Positions 53,181 to 61,689 of a DNA stretch of 64,000 bases are shown piece by piece. Every line of letters starts with the position of its first letter. Within the stretch, counting starts at the first letter, position 1. A program made the position numbers and the translations under genes. Source of the stretch: Candidatus Flexifilum breve (GTDB lineage: Bacteria; Chloroflexota; Anaerolineae; Aggregatilineales; Phototrophicaceae); assembly GCA_016717205.1 (NCBI GenBank), contig JADKGC010000001.1, positions 930,001-994,000 on the forward strand. Reading direction: 5' to 3'. The notes under the pieces are model-generated. The model was not told where the DNA came from. It made no database searches and was given only the letters and a program-made list of their open reading frames with translations.

Positions 53181-53884
53181 CGCGGCTTTTCGCCCCAATG
53201 CACGGCCTGCGTGCCGAACATAAACCGTTTGAACTGCACATTCTGGAAACCCGCCTCGCGCATCGCCCCGGCCAGCGCTTCCGGCGTCTTGAATTTCTGC
53301 GTCGATTCTGGCAGATATTGATACGCGTCCGGGTTGCCGCTGATCAGCCGCCCGAGCAGCGGAATCACGTAGCGCATGTGAATCAGGATGAACGGGCGCA
53401 GCAGATTGCGCGGCGGCGGCGTGGTATCGAGGATGACGATGCGCCCGCCCGGCTTGAGCACGCGCAGTTGTTCGCGCAGCGCCTGCGGAATGTCGATCAC
53501 GTTGCGCATCAGGTAACCACTCGTTACGGCGTCAAAGCTGTTGCCGGCGAACGGCAGTTGAATGGCATCCGCGCCGACCCAGCGCACGCGATCGCCATCG
53601 GTGAGCGTTTGCCCCACCTGCATCATGCCCAGCGAGAAGTCGCCGCCCACGGCGGTCAAATCGGGGACGGCGCGCAGCCCTTCGAAGGCAATATCGCCCG
53701 TGCCCGTGGCGAGGTCGAGCAGCTTGCCTTTGGGCGGAAGCTTGGCTTGCTGGATCACGAACTTGCGCCAGCGCAGGTCCTGCCCGAAGGTCATGAGGCG
53801 GTTCATCAAGTTGTAGCGCCGCGCAATCCGGTCGAACATCGACTGGACGTAAGCGGCGCGTTCTTTGCCTTGCAGTGTAGCCAT
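53177..53884 (-). CDS. menG: Demethylmenaquinone/ubiquinone C-methyltransferase
   Basis: Methylates demethylmenaquinone in the last step of menaquinone synthesis. The 235-residue protein has the UbiE/MenG signatures FDRIARRYNLMNRLMTFGQD (17-36), motif I LLDLATGTGDIA, GGDFSLGMM and the late PGGRIVILDTTPP. Chloroflexota use menaquinone, which favours menG over ubiE. It is convergent with the GT39-like gene. No other men genes are in the window. Confidence 0.9.
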   Translation of the reverse strand: MATLQGKERAAYVQSMFDRIARRYNLMNRLMTFGQDLRWRKFVIQQAKLPPKGKLLDLATGTGDIAFEGLRAVPDLTAVGGDFSLGMMQVGQTLTDGDRVRWVGADAIQLPFAGNSFDAVTSGYLMRNVIDIPQALREQLRVLKPGGRIVILDTTPPPRNLLRPFILIHMRYVIPLLGRLISGNPDAYQYLPESTQKFKTPEALAGAMREAGFQNVQFKRFMFGTQAVHWGEKPR

Positions 53885-53972
53885 GCTGTTCCTACTTGAT
53901 TACCAGAAATGCCCACAATTGTACGCGAGCTTGGTTAGACGTGAATGAGGGTGATTCAGTTGCCAGCGGCTT

Positions 53973-54053
53973 GACCTCACCCCGTTGCGCTGCGCTTAAC
54001 TGCCCCTCTCCCCACGGAGAGGGACGGCTTGCGCAGCAAGCAGGGTGAGGTGA
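53973..54053. repeat. GC-rich CTCACCCC-type repeat
   Basis: Outer CTCACCCC and GGGTGAGG, inner CCCCTCTCC and GGAGAGGG, and a second hairpin GCTTGCGCAGCAAGC. The right half is almost the same as 40545-40586. It fills the gap between menG and the next methyltransferase. Confidence 0.85.
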
Positions 54054-54054
54054 T

Positions 54055-54726
54055 CTACGGCTTGCGCCACACCAGCGAATAGCGCCACAGCACATGCTTA
54101 CGGATCTGCGCGCCCGGCAGCAGATCCCGCGCTACCCGGCGAACGTCGCTGATACGCGTATAATTATCGCCGCTGCCGTGTTCCTCCCACGCCTGCCGCG
54201 CCGCTTCGGAATCTGGCTCATGGTGATTCAGCTTGCCGTACACAAACCCGACCGGAATGCCTAAGGCGCCAAACAGCAGGTCACCCGTGCTCTCGGCCTG
54301 ATACAGGTCAAGGATGAGCAGCGTTCCGCCCGGTTTGAGGGCGTTCGCCAACAGGGGCAGCACGACATCCAGCGCCATGTGATGCAGCGTGGCGATGCTG
54401 GCGATACAGTCAAAGGAGGCGGGTGCAAGATCGGTTTGCAGAACATCCGCCAGCTCATACTCGAGGTTAGGGAACGCCGTCGAGCGTTCCCGCGCAATCC
54501 GAATCATCTCCGGTGACAAGTCCAACCCGACGACGCGCTCCGCCCGCGCGGCCAGCAGCCGTGAAAAGGTCCCGACGCCGCAGCCCACATCCAACGCCGA
54601 CTCGATGCGCGGCGGCAGGTGCTTGAGCAGGAACGGATGATAGTGGTTGTTATGCGTCCAGCCATCACTGGAAAATGGCGCGATCTGATCGAACTCGTGG
54701 CGGATGCGGTCAGGCGGCTGGAACAT
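54055..54726 (-). CDS. Class I SAM-dependent methyltransferase
   Basis: A 223-residue protein of the methyltransferase-11/25 type: motif I SALDVGCGVGTFSRLLAARA (about 43-62), post-I VVGLDLSPEMIRIA, motif IV FDCIASIATLHHM and motif VI LKPGGTLLILDLYQ. The C-terminal third (GFVYGKLNHHEPDSEAAR, YSLVWRKP) resembles small-molecule methyltransferases. It starts three bases after prmA ends, so it belongs to the dnaJ-prmA side of the minus-strand set. Substrate unknown. Confidence 0.85.
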   Translation of the reverse strand: MFQPPDRIRHEFDQIAPFSSDGWTHNNHYHPFLLKHLPPRIESALDVGCGVGTFSRLLAARAERVVGLDLSPEMIRIARERSTAFPNLEYELADVLQTDLAPASFDCIASIATLHHMALDVVLPLLANALKPGGTLLILDLYQAESTGDLLFGALGIPVGFVYGKLNHHEPDSEAARQAWEEHGSGDNYTRISDVRRVARDLLPGAQIRKHVLWRYSLVWRKP

Positions 54727-54729
54727 GGT

Positions 54730-55647
54730 CTATTCTCCCGGTCGCCGCGCTTCGATCACGACCCAGTCGCCCTGCACGCGGCGGGCGTAGGGTTCAAGAC
54801 CGGTTCTGCGCAGTGCCACTTCGACATCGTCGGCCTGATCGAGAATGATGCCGCTGAAGATGCCGAGACCGCCCGGGCGAATCGTGTCGCCGAGGTGCTC
54901 GTCGCACATCTGAATGATGATCCGCGCAAGGATGTTGCACAGCAGCACATCAAAGCGCCGCGCCGAGGCGATCACCGTGTCAAGGCTGCCCTCCTGCGCG
55001 ACGATCTTCTCGCTCACGCCGTTCTGTTCGATGTTCTTGATGGCCGCGTCGACCGCCACGGGATCATTATCCAGCGCCAGCACGGAGGTTGCGCCGAGCT
55101 TGGCCGCCGCAATCGCCAGAATCGCCGAGCCGGTGCCGAGATCGAGCACGCGCGCGCCGGGGGGCAGCAGCGCCTCAATCGCTTCGAGGCAGAGCTGGGT
55201 CGTCGGATGCGTGCCCGTGCCAAAGGCCATACCCGGATCGAGCGCCACTTCGACATCACCCGCGCCGAGTTCGACTTCCGTCCACAGCGGGCGAATGACC
55301 AGACGCTTGCCAATGCGCAGCGGATGGTAATGCACCTTCCACGCTTCCGCCCAGTCGGTGTCCTCGACCATGCGATAGATCGGCGTGGGCATGGGATACA
55401 TCAGGCTCATGTAGCGCAGCGCTTCTTCGAGCTTGGTTTTGACTTCATCGGCGCGGCTGTCATCAGGGATGTAGGCGCGCACGGCCAACTGCGTCGCGGG
55501 CGGGATCTGATCTTCGTCAAGCTTATCCGGCGGGATGCCTTCGTGTTCAATCGCCACGCCCTGATAGCCATAGCGCTGGAGCACTTCGGCGGTCGCTTCG
55601 GCCGCCTCGCCGTCTACGCGGAGGGTCACTTCAATCCATTTGGTCAT
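54730..55647 (-). CDS. prmA: Ribosomal protein L11 methyltransferase
   Basis: Trimethylates ribosomal protein uL11. The 305-residue protein has an N-terminal substrate-recognition domain (WIEVTLRVDGEAAEATAEVL) and a methyltransferase domain. The PrmA-specific segment is VALDPGMAFGTGTHPTTQLC, then motif I RVLDLGTGSAILAIAAAKLG and DVLLCNILARIIIQM, which holds the NxLA motif. It lies downstream of dnaJ, a common neighbour of the heat-shock genes in many bacteria. A repeat-filled gap of 363 bases separates it from dnaJ, so it may have its own promoter. Confidence 0.93.
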   Translation of the reverse strand: MTKWIEVTLRVDGEAAEATAEVLQRYGYQGVAIEHEGIPPDKLDEDQIPPATQLAVRAYIPDDSRADEVKTKLEEALRYMSLMYPMPTPIYRMVEDTDWAEAWKVHYHPLRIGKRLVIRPLWTEVELGAGDVEVALDPGMAFGTGTHPTTQLCLEAIEALLPPGARVLDLGTGSAILAIAAAKLGATSVLALDNDPVAVDAAIKNIEQNGVSEKIVAQEGSLDTVIASARRFDVLLCNILARIIIQMCDEHLGDTIRPGGLGIFSGIILDQADDVEVALRRTGLEPYARRVQGDWVVIEARRPGE

Positions 55648-55656
55648 AGGTTGGGT

Positions 55657-56003
55657 TCACAGTTTTCAGTTGATAGTTTTCAGTTGACAGTTCACAGTTC
55701 ACAGCTAGAGAACCGTGGTGACGGCGATCTACATCACACTTGCGGATGCAGCCAACAGGGTTGTCTGTAGGGGCAAGGCCAGATCGAACCTCACCCCTAA
55801 ATCCCCTCTCCCAAGGGCGAGGGGACTTACGTTCGCCGCACAGCTCCCCTCGCCTCTAGGAGAAGCGTCGGGGGTGAGGTTTGATATTCTTCCCACAACC
55901 CACTTGAATCACAAGGGACGCCCTGCTGGCGTCCCCGATTTTCGACCCACCAGTTCACAGCCTTATTCTTGACTGTAAACTGGAAACTGTCTACTCTGAA
56001 CTT
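55657..56003. repeat. Composite repeat region with CAGTTNN heptads
   Basis: 55660-55701 is six tandem heptads of the form CAGTTNN (CAGTTTT, CAGTTGA, TAGTTTT, CAGTTGA, CAGTTCA, CAGTTCA). The inverse form (AACTG every seven bases) occurs near 55971-55990, and CAGTTCACAG near 55953. Between them are a GC-rich CCTCACCCC unit (about 55787-55885) and a GGGACGCC/GGCGTCCC hairpin (55917-55937). The inverted ends suggest a composite, MITE-like insertion about 345 bases long between dnaJ and prmA. No gene is seen. Confidence 0.75.
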
Positions 56004-56010
56004 TGCGACC

Positions 56011-57168
56011 TCAGCCGCCCTCACCGGCGAACATCTCGCGCACGCGGTCAAAGAAGCCCTTACCATTGCGCTGCGTCTGCACGCCCGTGCCCATCGTCGC
56101 GGCCAGCTTTTCGAACAATTGGACCTGCTCTTCGCTGAGCTTTTGCGGAATCTCGACATGCACGTACACAAGCTGATCGCCGCGACCGCTGTTCGTGCCA
56201 TCGCTGCGCAAGCGCGGGATCCCCTTGCCACGTAGCCGGAAGACTTTGCCCGTCTGCGTGCCATTGGGAACGATCAGTTCGACGTCACCGTCGACGGTCG
56301 GCACCTGGATTTTGTCGCCGAGCGCCGCCTGCGCCACGTTGATGCTGATTTCGAGGATGATGTCGCTGTCTTTGCGCTTGAAGTATTCATGCTCCTGCAC
56401 ATGCACGACGACGTACAGGTTGCCCTGTGGGGCGTCTTTTTCGCCCATGTCGCCTTCGCCGCGCACCTGAATCTGCAAGCCTTCGCGCACGCCCGCCGGG
56501 ATGTCGACGGTGAGCGCGGTCTTACGCCGCAAGCGACCGCCGCCCTTGCACGTCTGGCATGGGGTGGCGACCGTTTCGCCGCGACCGTTACAGCGCGGGC
56601 AGGTGGTCACCTGCACCATCGAGCCGAGGATGGTCTGCTGCACCTGCCGGACTTCGCCCGTCCCCGCGCACTGCACGCACTTGATCGGCGTGCTGCCGGG
56701 AGCCGCGCCGCTGCCGCCGCACGTCTCGCAGATCTCCTGCCGCTCGAATTCGATGTCTTTCTGCGTGCCGAAGACCGACTCTTCGAAGGTGATCGTCACA
56801 TCCGCCCGACGATCCGATCCCGGACGCGGGCCGCGCCGCCGCTGCTGCTGACGCGCGCCGCCAAAGGCCGTGAAGAACTCTTCGAAAATCTCCTCGAAGC
56901 CGCTGAAACCGACGCCGCCTGCGCCATACCCGCCCTGCCCAGCCGCGCCGCTCACCCCGGCGTGCCCAAAGCGATCATAGCGGGCGCGCTTGTCGTCATC
57001 CGACAAAACCTCGTACGCCTCGTTGATCTCTTTGAACTTGGCTTCGGCATCCGCGTGTTTGCTGACATCCGGGTGATATTCGCGGGCTAACTTTCGAAAC
57101 GCCGATTTAATCTCGGCTTTGTCCGCCGTGCGGGAGACGCCCAATACGTCGTAGTAATCTCGTGCCAT
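56011..57168 (-). CDS. dnaJ: Chaperone DnaJ
   Basis: J-domain co-chaperone that stimulates DnaK ATPase and delivers clients. The 385-residue protein has a J domain (1-70) with HPD in REYHPDVSKH, a Gly-rich linker (GAAGQGGYGAGGVGFSGF) and four zinc motifs (CETCGGSG, CVQCAGTG, CPRCNGRG, CQTCKGGG). The two C-terminal beta domains follow. All four zinc repeats are intact, so this is a type I DnaJ. It lies 272 bases after dnaK, with repeats between, and may be transcribed separately. Confidence 0.96.
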   Translation of the reverse strand: MARDYYDVLGVSRTADKAEIKSAFRKLAREYHPDVSKHADAEAKFKEINEAYEVLSDDDKRARYDRFGHAGVSGAAGQGGYGAGGVGFSGFEEIFEEFFTAFGGARQQQRRRGPRPGSDRRADVTITFEESVFGTQKDIEFERQEICETCGGSGAAPGSTPIKCVQCAGTGEVRQVQQTILGSMVQVTTCPRCNGRGETVATPCQTCKGGGRLRRKTALTVDIPAGVREGLQIQVRGEGDMGEKDAPQGNLYVVVHVQEHEYFKRKDSDIILEISINVAQAALGDKIQVPTVDGDVELIVPNGTQTGKVFRLRGKGIPRLRSDGTNSGRGDQLVYVHVEIPQKLSEEQVQLFEKLAATMGTGVQTQRNGKGFFDRVREMFAGEGG

Positions 57169-57266
57169 TGCCCACCCAGAATATCGCTTTGTGCTACAGG
57201 ACTAGTCTACAGAGTAATACGCACGCCAATAGAGAAGGTTTTCCGAATCATCCAACCAGGAGTGTC

Positions 57267-57415
57267 AGACCCCACCCCCGACCCCTCCCCGAATTCAGGG
57301 AGGGGAGACAGCAGATTCGCTTGCCTCCCCTCTCCCCGCTTGCGTGGGAGAGGGGCTGGGGTTTTCAACACGCCCAGCCGTGCGCCCTTTTTTGGGCAGA
57401 CACGTAGGTCTGCCC
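57267..57415. repeat. Repeat block between dnaK and dnaJ
   Basis: CCCCTCCCC/GGGAGGGG hairpin around GAATTC, then CCCCTCTCCC/GGGAGAGGGG (to about 57365), almost the same as 13984-14093. A further hairpin GGGCAGAC/GTCTGCCC, followed by CCTAC, is at 57394-57415. No gene is seen in the gap. Confidence 0.85.
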
Positions 57416-57440
57416 CTACAATGCTCACGCTGGATTGAGG

Positions 57441-59345
57441 TTAGACCTCTTTGTATTCGCCTTCGACCACGTCTTCACCGGAGGGGCCAGTCGAGCCGCC
57501 CGCATTAGGCGCGCCATTGGCCGCATCCGCTGCGCCGGGGGCTTCCTGATACATCTGCCCGCCGAGCGTTTGCAGGTGCTGATTCAGGCGTTCGACCGCC
57601 GCGTTGATCTCTTCGATGTTCTGGCTGCTTTCCGCCTTGCGCACGTCTTCGATGCGCTCGTTGGTCTGCTTCTTGGCGTCGTCCGGCAGACGGTCGCCGA
57701 AATCACGCAGGAATTTCTCCGCCGTGAAGATCGCGCCTTCCGCCTTGTTGGCCGCTTCCACGCCTTCTTTGCGCTTGGCATCTTCCGACGCGTGCGACTG
57801 CGCTTCCTTGACCATGCGCTGGATTTCGGTTTCGCTCAAACCGCTGCTGGCGGTGATGGTGATCTTCTGTTCGCGGCCCGTCGCCTTGTCGCGCGCGCTC
57901 ACGTTGAGGATACCATTCGCGTCGATGTCAAAGGTGACTTCGATCTGCGGCGTGCCGCGCGGAGCCGGGGGAATGCCGTCGAGGATGAAGCGACCGAGCG
58001 ACTTGTTATCGTTCGCCATCGGACGTTCGCCCTGCACGACGTGAATTTCCACCTGCGTCTGGCTGTCCGCCGCGGTCGAGTAGACCTGCGACTTCTTGGT
58101 CGGGATGGTGGTGTTGCGTTCGATCATGGGGGTCGCCACGCCGCCGAGCGTTTCCACGCCGAGCGTGAGCGGGGTCACGTCGAGCAGCAGGATGTCCTTG
58201 ACATCGCCGCCGAGCACGCCACCCTGAATCGCCGCGCCGAGCGCCACGACTTCGTCGGGGTTGACGCCCTTGCTCGGTTCTTTGCCGAAGAACGCCTTGA
58301 CCGCTTCGACGACCGCGGGCATACGCGTCATACCGCCGACGAGGATGACCGTGTCCACGTCCTTGGTTTCGAGGCCAGCATCGCGCAGCGCGGCGCGGCA
58401 CGGGTCAATCGAACGCTGGACGAGGCTGGCGGTCAGGCTTTCCAGCTTGGCGCGGCTCAGCGTCATGTTGAGGTGCTTGGGGCCGGAGGCATCCGCCGTG
58501 ATGAACGGCAGGTTGATTTCGCTGGTAATCACGGTCGACAGTTCGATCTTGGCGCGTTCCGCCGCTTCCTTCAGACGCTGGAGCGCCTGCCGGTCGTTGC
58601 GCAGATCGATGCCCTGTTCTTTCTTGAATTCGTCGGCGATCCAGTTGATGATCACCTGATCGAAGTCGTCACCGCCGAGGTAGGTGTCGCCGTTGGTGCT
58701 GCGGACTTCGAACACGCCGTCGCCCACTTCGAGGATCGAGATGTCGAACGTGCCGCCGCCGAGGTCGTACACGGCGATGATGCCGTTCTTCTTCTCACCC
58801 ATGCCATATGCGAGGCTGGACGCGGTCGGCTCGTTGATGATACGCATGACTTCCAGACCGGCGATCTTGCCCGCGTCTTTGGTGGCATTGCGCTGCGCGT
58901 CGTTGAAGTAGGCCGGAACAGTGATCACCGCATCCGTCACCGGTTCGCCGAGGTAGGCTTCGGCATCCGCCTTGATCTTCTGCAGAATCATGGCCGAGAC
59001 TTCCGGCGGGCTGTATTCGCGTCCGCCCATGTGGACGCGCACATCGCCATTGGGCGCGGCGCTCACCTTGTACGGCACAAACTTGATCGCGCGCTGAACT
59101 TCCGCGTCTTCGAACTTGCGCCCCATGAAGCGTTTGACCGAAAAAATCGTGTTTTCCGGGTTGATGACCGCCTGATTGCGCGCCATTTTGCCGACGATGC
59201 GCTCGCCCGTCTTGGGATTGACCGCCACCACCGACGGAATCAAGCGTCCACCTTCCGACGAGGGGATGACCGTCGGCTCGCCGCCTTCCATAACGGAGAC
59301 GACGGAGTTCGTCGTGCCCAAGTCAATACCGATAATACGTCCCAT
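57441..59345 (-). CDS. dnaK: Chaperone DnaK (Hsp70)
   Basis: ATP-driven chaperone for protein folding. The 634-residue protein begins MGRIIGIDLGTTNSVVSVME (phosphate 1 loop). It has YFNDAQRNATKDAGKIAGLE and VYDLGGGTFDISILEVGDGV in the ATPase domain, and VLLLDVTPLTLGVETLGG-like linker sequence (read here as DILLLDVTPLTLGVETLGG). The substrate domain and a Gly/Ala lid end in EDVVEGEYKEV. The start follows grpE by 41 bases, so they share a transcript. Length and motifs are standard. Confidence 0.97.
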   Translation of the reverse strand: MGRIIGIDLGTTNSVVSVMEGGEPTVIPSSEGGRLIPSVVAVNPKTGERIVGKMARNQAVINPENTIFSVKRFMGRKFEDAEVQRAIKFVPYKVSAAPNGDVRVHMGGREYSPPEVSAMILQKIKADAEAYLGEPVTDAVITVPAYFNDAQRNATKDAGKIAGLEVMRIINEPTASSLAYGMGEKKNGIIAVYDLGGGTFDISILEVGDGVFEVRSTNGDTYLGGDDFDQVIINWIADEFKKEQGIDLRNDRQALQRLKEAAERAKIELSTVITSEINLPFITADASGPKHLNMTLSRAKLESLTASLVQRSIDPCRAALRDAGLETKDVDTVILVGGMTRMPAVVEAVKAFFGKEPSKGVNPDEVVALGAAIQGGVLGGDVKDILLLDVTPLTLGVETLGGVATPMIERNTTIPTKKSQVYSTAADSQTQVEIHVVQGERPMANDNKSLGRFILDGIPPAPRGTPQIEVTFDIDANGILNVSARDKATGREQKITITASSGLSETEIQRMVKEAQSHASEDAKRKEGVEAANKAEGAIFTAEKFLRDFGDRLPDDAKKQTNERIEDVRKAESSQNIEEINAAVERLNQHLQTLGGQMYQEAPGAADAANGAPNAGGSTGPSGEDVVEGEYKEV

Positions 59346-59386
59346 TGGATTATGATCTCCTGTGATAAGTGCGCTACTGCTAGTCG

Positions 59387-59983
59387 TTACTGAGCTACAC
59401 GGACGAGCGCCGGGCGAAGCACGCGCTCTCCGATCAGGTATCCACGCTGCAAGGTCACGGTCACGTGACCGCTGGGCGCGGCATCGGTCGCCTCATCCAT
59501 CCCAATCGCTTCATGCTGACCGGGATCGAACGGTTGGCCGGTGGGGTCGATGATGGTGACATTAGCCTCGTCCAGAAACTTGTTGAACTTCTTCTGGACC
59601 ATGCTCAGGCCGTTGACCCACGGGTTGCCCGTCAGATCCGCCGGGATGTTCGCCAGCGCCCGTTCAAAATCGTCCAACGCCGGGAGCAGCGCCTTGATGG
59701 TGTCGCCCGCCGCGAGGTACTGGTTATCCTTCATCTCGCGTTCGACGCGCTTTTTGTAGTTGGCGAATTCCGCCCGCGCGCGCTGCCACCCGTCGAGATA
59801 CTCTTGTGCTTTCGCTTGTGCTGCCTGAAATTCCGTTACGGTCACTGTCGCTTGCTTTTCTGCTTGTGCAGTCTCTCCGCCGTCGGTCGAGTTGGCCGCG
59901 GCTGCGTTGTCGCCTGCCGTGGTGGCCTGCTCCCCTTCAGCGCGCTGCTTCTGGTCTTCGGTCATCGGTGTCTCTTGGCTCAT
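59387..59983 (-). CDS. grpE: Nucleotide exchange factor GrpE
   Basis: Releases ADP from DnaK. The 198-residue protein has a charged, disordered N-terminus (residues 1-45, MTEDQKQRAEGEQATTAGD). A long coiled coil follows (VTEFQAAQAKAQEYLDGWQR, ANYKKRVEREMKDN) and the beta domain with HEAIGMDEATDAAPSGHVT and LQRGYLIGERVLRPALVRVA. It is first in the grpE-dnaK run. No CIRCE inverted repeat is visible in the 120 bases upstream. Confidence 0.95.
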   Translation of the reverse strand: MSQETPMTEDQKQRAEGEQATTAGDNAAAANSTDGGETAQAEKQATVTVTEFQAAQAKAQEYLDGWQRARAEFANYKKRVEREMKDNQYLAAGDTIKALLPALDDFERALANIPADLTGNPWVNGLSMVQKKFNKFLDEANVTIIDPTGQPFDPGQHEAIGMDEATDAAPSGHVTVTLQRGYLIGERVLRPALVRVAQ

Positions 59984-60261
59984 GTGTCTGGTCGCTCCTC
60001 GAACGCCAACGCCCCTCCTAAATCAGTGGTGAAGTGTAGCAGGGCAATCATAGAATCACGTTAACAGATGCGACGAACCTCGCCGTGAAAGCTTGAGAAA
60101 TTGGGGGGAAAGGTTTAGTTTAGGCGGGAAGGCGTAAGTGTTTACTGCGCCAAAATCGGACGCGCTGCAGAGCGTGCCTCGCCTGTCGCACTCGTGCGGA
60201 TGCTATACACTTTGATCAGGATCTCATGTTCCAGTTGGTTTGAAGACGGACAAGGCTAGAA
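59984..60261. promoter_or_regulatory. Divergent gap between grpE and an orphan gene, with shared promoter-like box
   Basis: 278 bases. The box at 60193-60242 is about 75 percent identical over 50 bases to 35516-35565, the region before the short propeller gene. It includes TGCTATACACT, an extended -10-like sequence. A degenerate GGACGCGC repeat lies near 60159. No CIRCE is seen. Confidence 0.5.
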
Positions 60262-60735
60262 ATGACTTCTCTCAATCACTTGTATATTCAGTCTGAGCTT
60301 GATGTAGATACCAGTTTGGGTCTAATCGTTCAATACTTGCCCGAGGTTGCCCGGAAGGAAATAGAGCTAGACAAACAACGACAACAGATACAAACAAGCA
60401 GCATGCGCATTATGGCTACTCCAATAGAAGAATTCACAGACGAGATTGCACAAGATTATTCGGACAAGCTAGGTTTTGCTCCTTCCTTAGTTTTTCTGGT
60501 CGAAGAGTACCATGTCGACAGCGATTTATATTTGGCAGACTCAGTCATTCAGTTAGTGGTTAATACTGATTGGAATATTGGACTAGAGTTTTGGCAAACT
60601 CTATATCTGATACGTCACAAAAGTGAACTGTTCCTAAACCAAGCAGTTGTAAATGAGGGATTACGTCCTAATCTAGCTGAGAGATTGGGAAATCGCGAAA
60701 TATTGTACAAGCTTAAAGAAATGGCAGATTTATAG
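60262..60735 (+). CDS. AT-rich orphan gene; possible immunity-like protein
   Basis: A 157-residue soluble protein: LYIQSELDVDTSLGLIVQYL, FTDEIAQDYSDKLGFAPSLV, a variable acidic stretch (EEYHVDSDLYLADS) and VIQLVVNTDWNIGLEFWQTL, then LYLIRHKSELFLNQAVV. The strand-helix layout resembles SitI3-type immunity proteins (a G-F-P-T strand, acidic helix, then a strand with buried aromatics). This is a weak, by-eye resemblance and no toxin gene is present. It is AT-rich against the 60 percent-GC heat-shock genes around it and preceded by the box shared with 35516. It is probably acquired. Confidence 0.6.
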   Translation: MTSLNHLYIQSELDVDTSLGLIVQYLPEVARKEIELDKQRQQIQTSSMRIMATPIEEFTDEIAQDYSDKLGFAPSLVFLVEEYHVDSDLYLADSVIQLVVNTDWNIGLEFWQTLYLIRHKSELFLNQAVVNEGLRPNLAERLGNREILYKLKEMADL

Positions 60736-61071
60736 TGCTTTGCGGGAATGATAATGACCTGTATGCCATCACAGCAAATCAGGCACACCCGGCGCGCACT
60801 ACAGGGCGCCGCGACCTCGTAGGGACGCGATGAAGCGCGTCCGCTGCGCCACAAATCGGAAGCACTGCAGGGAGGGCAGACGACCTCGATCACTATGGAC
60901 TGTTTTTGTTTGGGTTGACCTCGTAGGGAAGTGCTTCAGGGGTGCAGCGCACACGATTGTTCGCTTTGCGACGTGTTCAACTCTATAAAACAGCTTTGAG
61001 GGTCGAATTTTTCGCCCCTACAAAGGGTCGGAGAGCTGAATATATCTGCGTCGTTAGAAAACGGTCTCTGT
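60736..61071. other. Intergenic region between two orphan genes, with a palindromic repeat
   Basis: 336 bases without a recognised gene. 60804-60852 holds a GTAGGGACGCG/CGCGTCC hairpin with the same flanks as 15581-15628. Beyond it nothing is clear. Confidence 0.6.
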
Positions 61072-61629
61072 CTACGAATTTTCCCCAGCATTTTTCCAAA
61101 ACGCAACTGCTTTTTCCCAATACTCATATGGTGTATGTGCAGACGGCATATTTGAGTCAATCTGTGATATTAAGTCATCAAGCGCATCTTTCACGTCAGT
61201 TGGATAATGCTCTATTGTGAATAGATTAGGAAAGAGAATCGGATATGCTTGAATGAAAGTCAATAATGTCCCTTTTTGTTTAGAGTTCAAATACGCAAAA
61301 GGAATATCGTTCTCAGCTTCAAAACCTGTTTCTATATCTGATGCAAGCGCCATAAGCAGTTTTAAGTCGTAACCCTCCAGTTCATTTTCCTGTGTGAGTA
61401 AAGCTAATATGTAAGCGGGCAAAAAGAATTGTCCATCTTCAGTTCTAGGAAGGCCGAAGACGAACCCATTCCTTTTGAGCATTTCTATGGGTGTTTCTCT
61501 CCAGTGTTTTCCCTGCAATTGCCACAAAGGATTTTCATGCCAACTTGGATACTCGTATTTTACGTCAGCAAAAGCATTTTCTAGCTGTTGCACTAGCTGT
61601 TCACGAAGTTCTCGTTGATTTATGTTCAC
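61072..61629 (-). CDS. AT-rich orphan gene, DUF6714-like
   Basis: A 185-residue soluble protein: AFADVKYEYPSWHENPLWQL near the N-terminus, then WRETPIEMLKRNGFVFGLPR, DGQFFLPAYILALLTQENE, and FAYLNSKQKGTLLTFIQAYP toward the end. The order (AF-DV-P, W-xxP, F-LP-Y-LAAL, F-L--Q) matches the style of DUF6714 proteins, often found as lone genes near toxin or immunity loci. No effector gene is visible. It is AT-rich and lies between grpE and hrcA, separating the heat-shock repressor from its usual neighbours. Confidence 0.65.
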   Translation of the reverse strand: MNINQRELREQLVQQLENAFADVKYEYPSWHENPLWQLQGKHWRETPIEMLKRNGFVFGLPRTEDGQFFLPAYILALLTQENELEGYDLKLLMALASDIETGFEAENDIPFAYLNSKQKGTLLTFIQAYPILFPNLFTIEHYPTDVKDALDDLISQIDSNMPSAHTPYEYWEKAVAFWKNAGENS

Positions 61630-61689
61630 TTTATCTTACCCTTTTCCCAGTGTCCGCCGCGCTAGAACCTGCGGCATATTCCGCTGCAA

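Noticed and set aside
59984..60100. CIRCE element before grpE
   Set aside because: Neither half TTAGCACTC nor its complement is visible within the upstream region.
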